Shown one piece after another: positions 6,383 through 8,117 of a DNA stretch of 8,117 nt. The DNA comes from Clostridia bacterium (GTDB lineage: Bacteria > Bacillota > Clostridia > Oscillospirales > CAG-382): contig JAFQII010000078.1 in the NCBI GenBank assembly GCA_017397605.1, positions 1-8,117 of the forward strand, written 5' to 3'. A program made the translations under genes and the position numbers. Position 1 is the stretch's first letter; each line of letters opens with the position of its first letter. The notes beneath the pieces were generated by a model, which was not told the origin of the DNA, did no database searches, and was given only the letters and a program-made list of their open reading frames with translations.

Positions 6383-6456
6383 ATACGCGCCTCCTTTCGG
6401 TACGTTGGTGTCCCCCGATAAATCCCCGCAAAAAGCCCCAAAAGCGTTTGTGTTAT

Positions 6457-6470
6457 TTGTCTTAAGACAA
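6457..6470. promoter_or_regulatory. Perfect 14-bp palindrome, probable GntR operator
   Basis: TTGTCTTAAGACAA is perfectly self-complementary. It begins within the last base of the -10 box and covers the expected transcription start (near 6463), where a bound dimer would block RNA polymerase. GntR-family repressors usually bind such two-fold sites. Binding by the protein encoded at 6017-6382 is an inference from position. Confidence 0.75.
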
Positions 6471-6498
6471 TAATACAATAAACTTTCCCATTTGTCAA
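6470..6498 (-). promoter_or_regulatory. Sigma-A promoter of the GntR/ABC operon
   Basis: The minus strand carries a consensus -35 TTGACA (6498-6493), a 17-bp spacer, and the -10 TATTAT (6475-6470). With a start near 6463 the leader to the GntR ATG is about 80 nt. The near-consensus boxes imply a strong promoter that needs repression, in keeping with the palindrome on its start site. Nothing clearly riboswitch-like was seen in the leader. Confidence 0.85.
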
Positions 6499-6505
6499 TA
6501 CTTTT

Positions 6506-6517
6506 TTTGTAAACAAA
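6506..6517. repeat. 12-bp element TTTGTTTACAAA, copy 2
   Basis: This is identical to the copy at 2136-2147 and in the same orientation on the minus strand. It lies 4 nt after the hairpin ending the GH127 gene and 30 nt before the -10 box of the GntR operon, immediately upstream of the -35 region. The shared geometry is the reason for listing it. Confidence 0.55.
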
Positions 6518-6547
6518 TCAAAAAGGAGCTGTTTTTACAGCCCCTTT
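6518..6547 (-). terminator. Intrinsic terminator of the GH127 gene
   Basis: Eight bases after the TAG stop, the minus strand folds AAAGGGGCTGT, loop AAAA, ACAGCTCCTTT (6547-6522): 11 pairs with one G-T wobble, running into TTTTT and a further T-rich stretch. This should end transcription well and insulate the GntR operon. Confidence 0.9.
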
Positions 6548-6555
6548 GATAGTTT

Positions 6556-8117
6556 CTACCGAACCATCGTCCAGATCAGCATATCCGTTTTGCCGCGGTT
6601 GGAGAAGGCAAAATACGGAATCAGCCTTGCAACAAACGCGGTACGCTTGCCGTTTTTGATCGAATACAACGCCGTGCTCGGCAGTCTGCGTTCCGCATCC
6701 GCGTACAAAACGGGTGCGGGAATACCGTCCTCGCGCGCCGTGCGGAACGTGCCGTTTTCCAAGATCGTGATGTCTCGCAGGTCCTCGCCGTTGTCGTGGC
6801 CTTCCATGCAGTACACGATCGGGCCGCGCATCACGGCATATCTGCCCGAGACGTCCTGCACGTGGGGATTGGCTTCCATCAAATGCACTTCCATCGGCAG
6901 GTCCAGCGTCACGCTGTCGCCGTCCTCAAGCTCAAAACAGACAAAACCGTTTTGCGTCTCGCCCTCGTATTCCACGCACCATGCGGGAATGCGGACATAC
7001 AGCTTGATCGGCTTGCCGCTGTACGAAAAAGTGATCCTGCCGTCAAACGGGTAGTCCGTCTTTTGGCTCAGGCATGCCTTTTCGCCGCCGACGACCAACT
7101 CAGTCGAGCTTTCGGCAAACTGGTTGCAGTATACGGTATCGCCGTCCTGCGTGTACATAAAACGCGAGATCGACGCCAGCAGTCTCACCACGTTGGGCGG
7201 ACAGCAGGAGCAGTTGAACACCTTGACGCGGTCAAACGCGGGCTGGAACGTACTGCGGCGGAATTTCTTTTGATCGACCTCGGTCGGATTGGTATAGAAG
7301 AATTCGTCGCCCGCCAGCGAGATACCCGACAAAAAACCGTTGTAGATGATGCGCTCGACCAAGTCGCCGTAACGGGAATCCGCCTCGATCTCCTGCATAT
7401 AACTGCCAAAAAACGCCAGTCCGATCGCCGCGCAGGTCTCGTTGTAGGTGTCGCTCGGCGGCAGGTCGTATGGATAGGAAAACCGCTCGCCGTTGTGTTC
7501 CGCGCCGATACTGCCCGTGATGCTCATTTTGCGCAGGGTGATATCGTCATAGACGCGCTTGCACGCCGCAAGCAGCTCGGCATCGTCGGTCAGCTTGGAC
7601 AGCGTCGCCATTGCGGAATAGTAATACCCCGCGCGTACGCAATGACCGACCGCCTCGTGAATGTCGCGCGCCGCCACGTCGTCCGTGCGCTGTGCGGTGC
7701 GTTCCTCGATCTCGTTATTTCCGCGCTTGTCGATAAAATATTTTGCCAGCTCCAAATGCTTGGGGTTGCCGAGATAGCGGTACAGCTTCAGCAACGCCAG
7801 CTCGATCTCCTGATGTCCCGGCGTGACAAAATGGGCGGATTTTTCCTCGATGAATACGCGGTAGACGCAATCCACGCTCTTCAGCATGCAATCCAACAGC
7901 TTGCGCTTGCCCGTCGCCCTGTGGTACGCGATCGCCGCCTCCACAAAATGTCCCGTGCAGTACAGCTCATGCCAACCGCGGTTGGTATAGATTTCCGACG
8001 GCGTGACCGTCAAAAAGTAGGAGTTAAAGTAGCCGTCCGCGCGCTGATTTTTTTCGATCAGGTCGATCATTTCGTCGATGCGCGCTTCGATCTCGGGCAT
8101 GGGCTCTTTTTCGATCA
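6556..8117 (-). CDS. GH127 family beta-L-arabinofuranosidase (former DUF1680), N-terminus off the window
   Basis: This retaining glycosidase releases beta-L-arabinofuranose from plant-derived arabino-oligosaccharides or glycoprotein glycans. 519 residues are visible, and the frame is open to the right edge. Numbering from the first visible Met (8100), the (alpha/alpha)6 barrel fills about 1-320 and a beta-sandwich region follows. Family landmarks are the acid/base Glu205 in NGERF, the zinc ligands Glu221 and Cys223 in YNETCAAIG, and the CysCys pair 299-300 in NCSCCPPN, where the first Cys is the nucleophile. As I recall it, the Bifidobacterium enzyme HypBA1 has Glu322, Glu338, Cys340, Cys417 and Cys418: the 16-residue Glu-Glu spacing is the same. 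By that alignment about 110 residues lie beyond the edge, so the Met at 8100 is internal. The end has YAVMRGPIVYCMEG and IPYFAFSNRG, both typical. No signal peptide can be judged. Exact linkage specificity is unknown. Confidence 0.95.
   Translation of the reverse strand, partial: IEKEPMPEIEARIDEMIDLIEKNQRADGYFNSYFLTVTPSEIYTNRGWHELYCTGHFVEAAIAYHRATGKRKLLDCMLKSVDCVYRVFIEEKSAHFVTPGHQEIELALLKLYRYLGNPKHLELAKYFIDKRGNNEIEERTAQRTDDVAARDIHEAVGHCVRAGYYYSAMATLSKLTDDAELLAACKRVYDDITLRKMSITGSIGAEHNGERFSYPYDLPPSDTYNETCAAIGLAFFGSYMQEIEADSRYGDLVERIIYNGFLSGISLAGDEFFYTNPTEVDQKKFRRSTFQPAFDRVKVFNCSCCPPNVVRLLASISRFMYTQDGDTVYCNQFAESSTELVVGGEKACLSQKTDYPFDGRITFSYSGKPIKLYVRIPAWCVEYEGETQNGFVCFELEDGDSVTLDLPMEVHLMEANPHVQDVSGRYAVMRGPIVYCMEGHDNGEDLRDITILENGTFRTAREDGIPAPVLYADAERRLPSTALYSIKNGKRTAFVARLIPYFAFSNRGKTDMLIWTMVR

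Noticed and set aside
6383..6463. Riboswitch or attenuator in the GntR leader
   Set aside because: The 80-nt leader has only short G-rich and T-rich runs, and I could find no stable conserved-looking fold.
6383..6478. N-terminal extension of the GntR regulator from ATG 6478
   Set aside because: That ATG is upstream of the -10 box and expected transcription start, and the extra residues are unlike the family. The 6382 start has a good ribosome site.
8098..8100. ATG at 8100 as the true start of the GH127 gene
   Set aside because: The frame is open past it to the window edge, no ribosome site precedes it, and the family needs roughly 110 more N-terminal residues.

Overview
The window looks like chromosomal DNA of a Gram-positive bacterium of the Firmicutes, most likely an uncultured anaerobic clostridium of the Oscillospiraceae/Ruminococcaceae kind with a GC content around the mid-50s. 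The evidence is strong AGGAGG ribosome sites, sigma-A type promoters, a YtrA-type GntR regulator, a DUF896 (YnzC-like) protein, and a GH127 arabinofuranosidase of the sort common in gut plant-fibre degraders. The taxon is an inference. All genes lie on the minus strand, so transcription runs from high to low coordinates. The long plus-strand open frames are shadows of these genes.

Three transcription units can be seen. (1) 8117-6556: the C-terminal four fifths of a GH127 beta-L-arabinofuranosidase, closed by a strong intrinsic terminator (6518-6547). (2) 6382-2183: a compact six-gene operon: YtrA-type GntR repressor, a membrane-anchored protein of unknown function, an ABC ATPase, a two-helix mini membrane protein, an ABC-2 type permease, and an exported protein with two C-terminal helices. 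It starts from a near-consensus promoter (TTGACA, 17 bp, TATTAT) whose start region is covered by a perfect 14-bp palindrome, the probable autoregulatory operator. It ends in a hairpin at 2151-2174. (3) 2065 to the left edge: a 54-residue DUF3006-like protein, a DUF896 protein, an OmpR-type response regulator and a HAMP histidine kinase that runs off the window. The genes are almost abutting and are preceded by a TATAAT promoter.

The GntR/ABC unit resembles ytr-type envelope-stress or drug-export loci of Firmicutes: the repressor would silence the operon until a ligand binds, and the ATPase and permease would form the transporter core. The small membrane protein and the two exported proteins would be accessory or sensing parts. 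Their function cannot be read from sequence. The kinase and regulator downstream form a separate unit, but its promoter region shares a 12-bp element (TTTGTTTACAAA) with the GntR promoter. In both places the element sits 3-4 nt after a terminator hairpin and 29-30 nt before the -10 box, which is the most unexpected non-coding signal found here. No tRNA, rRNA, CRISPR array, insertion sequence or phage gene was seen.
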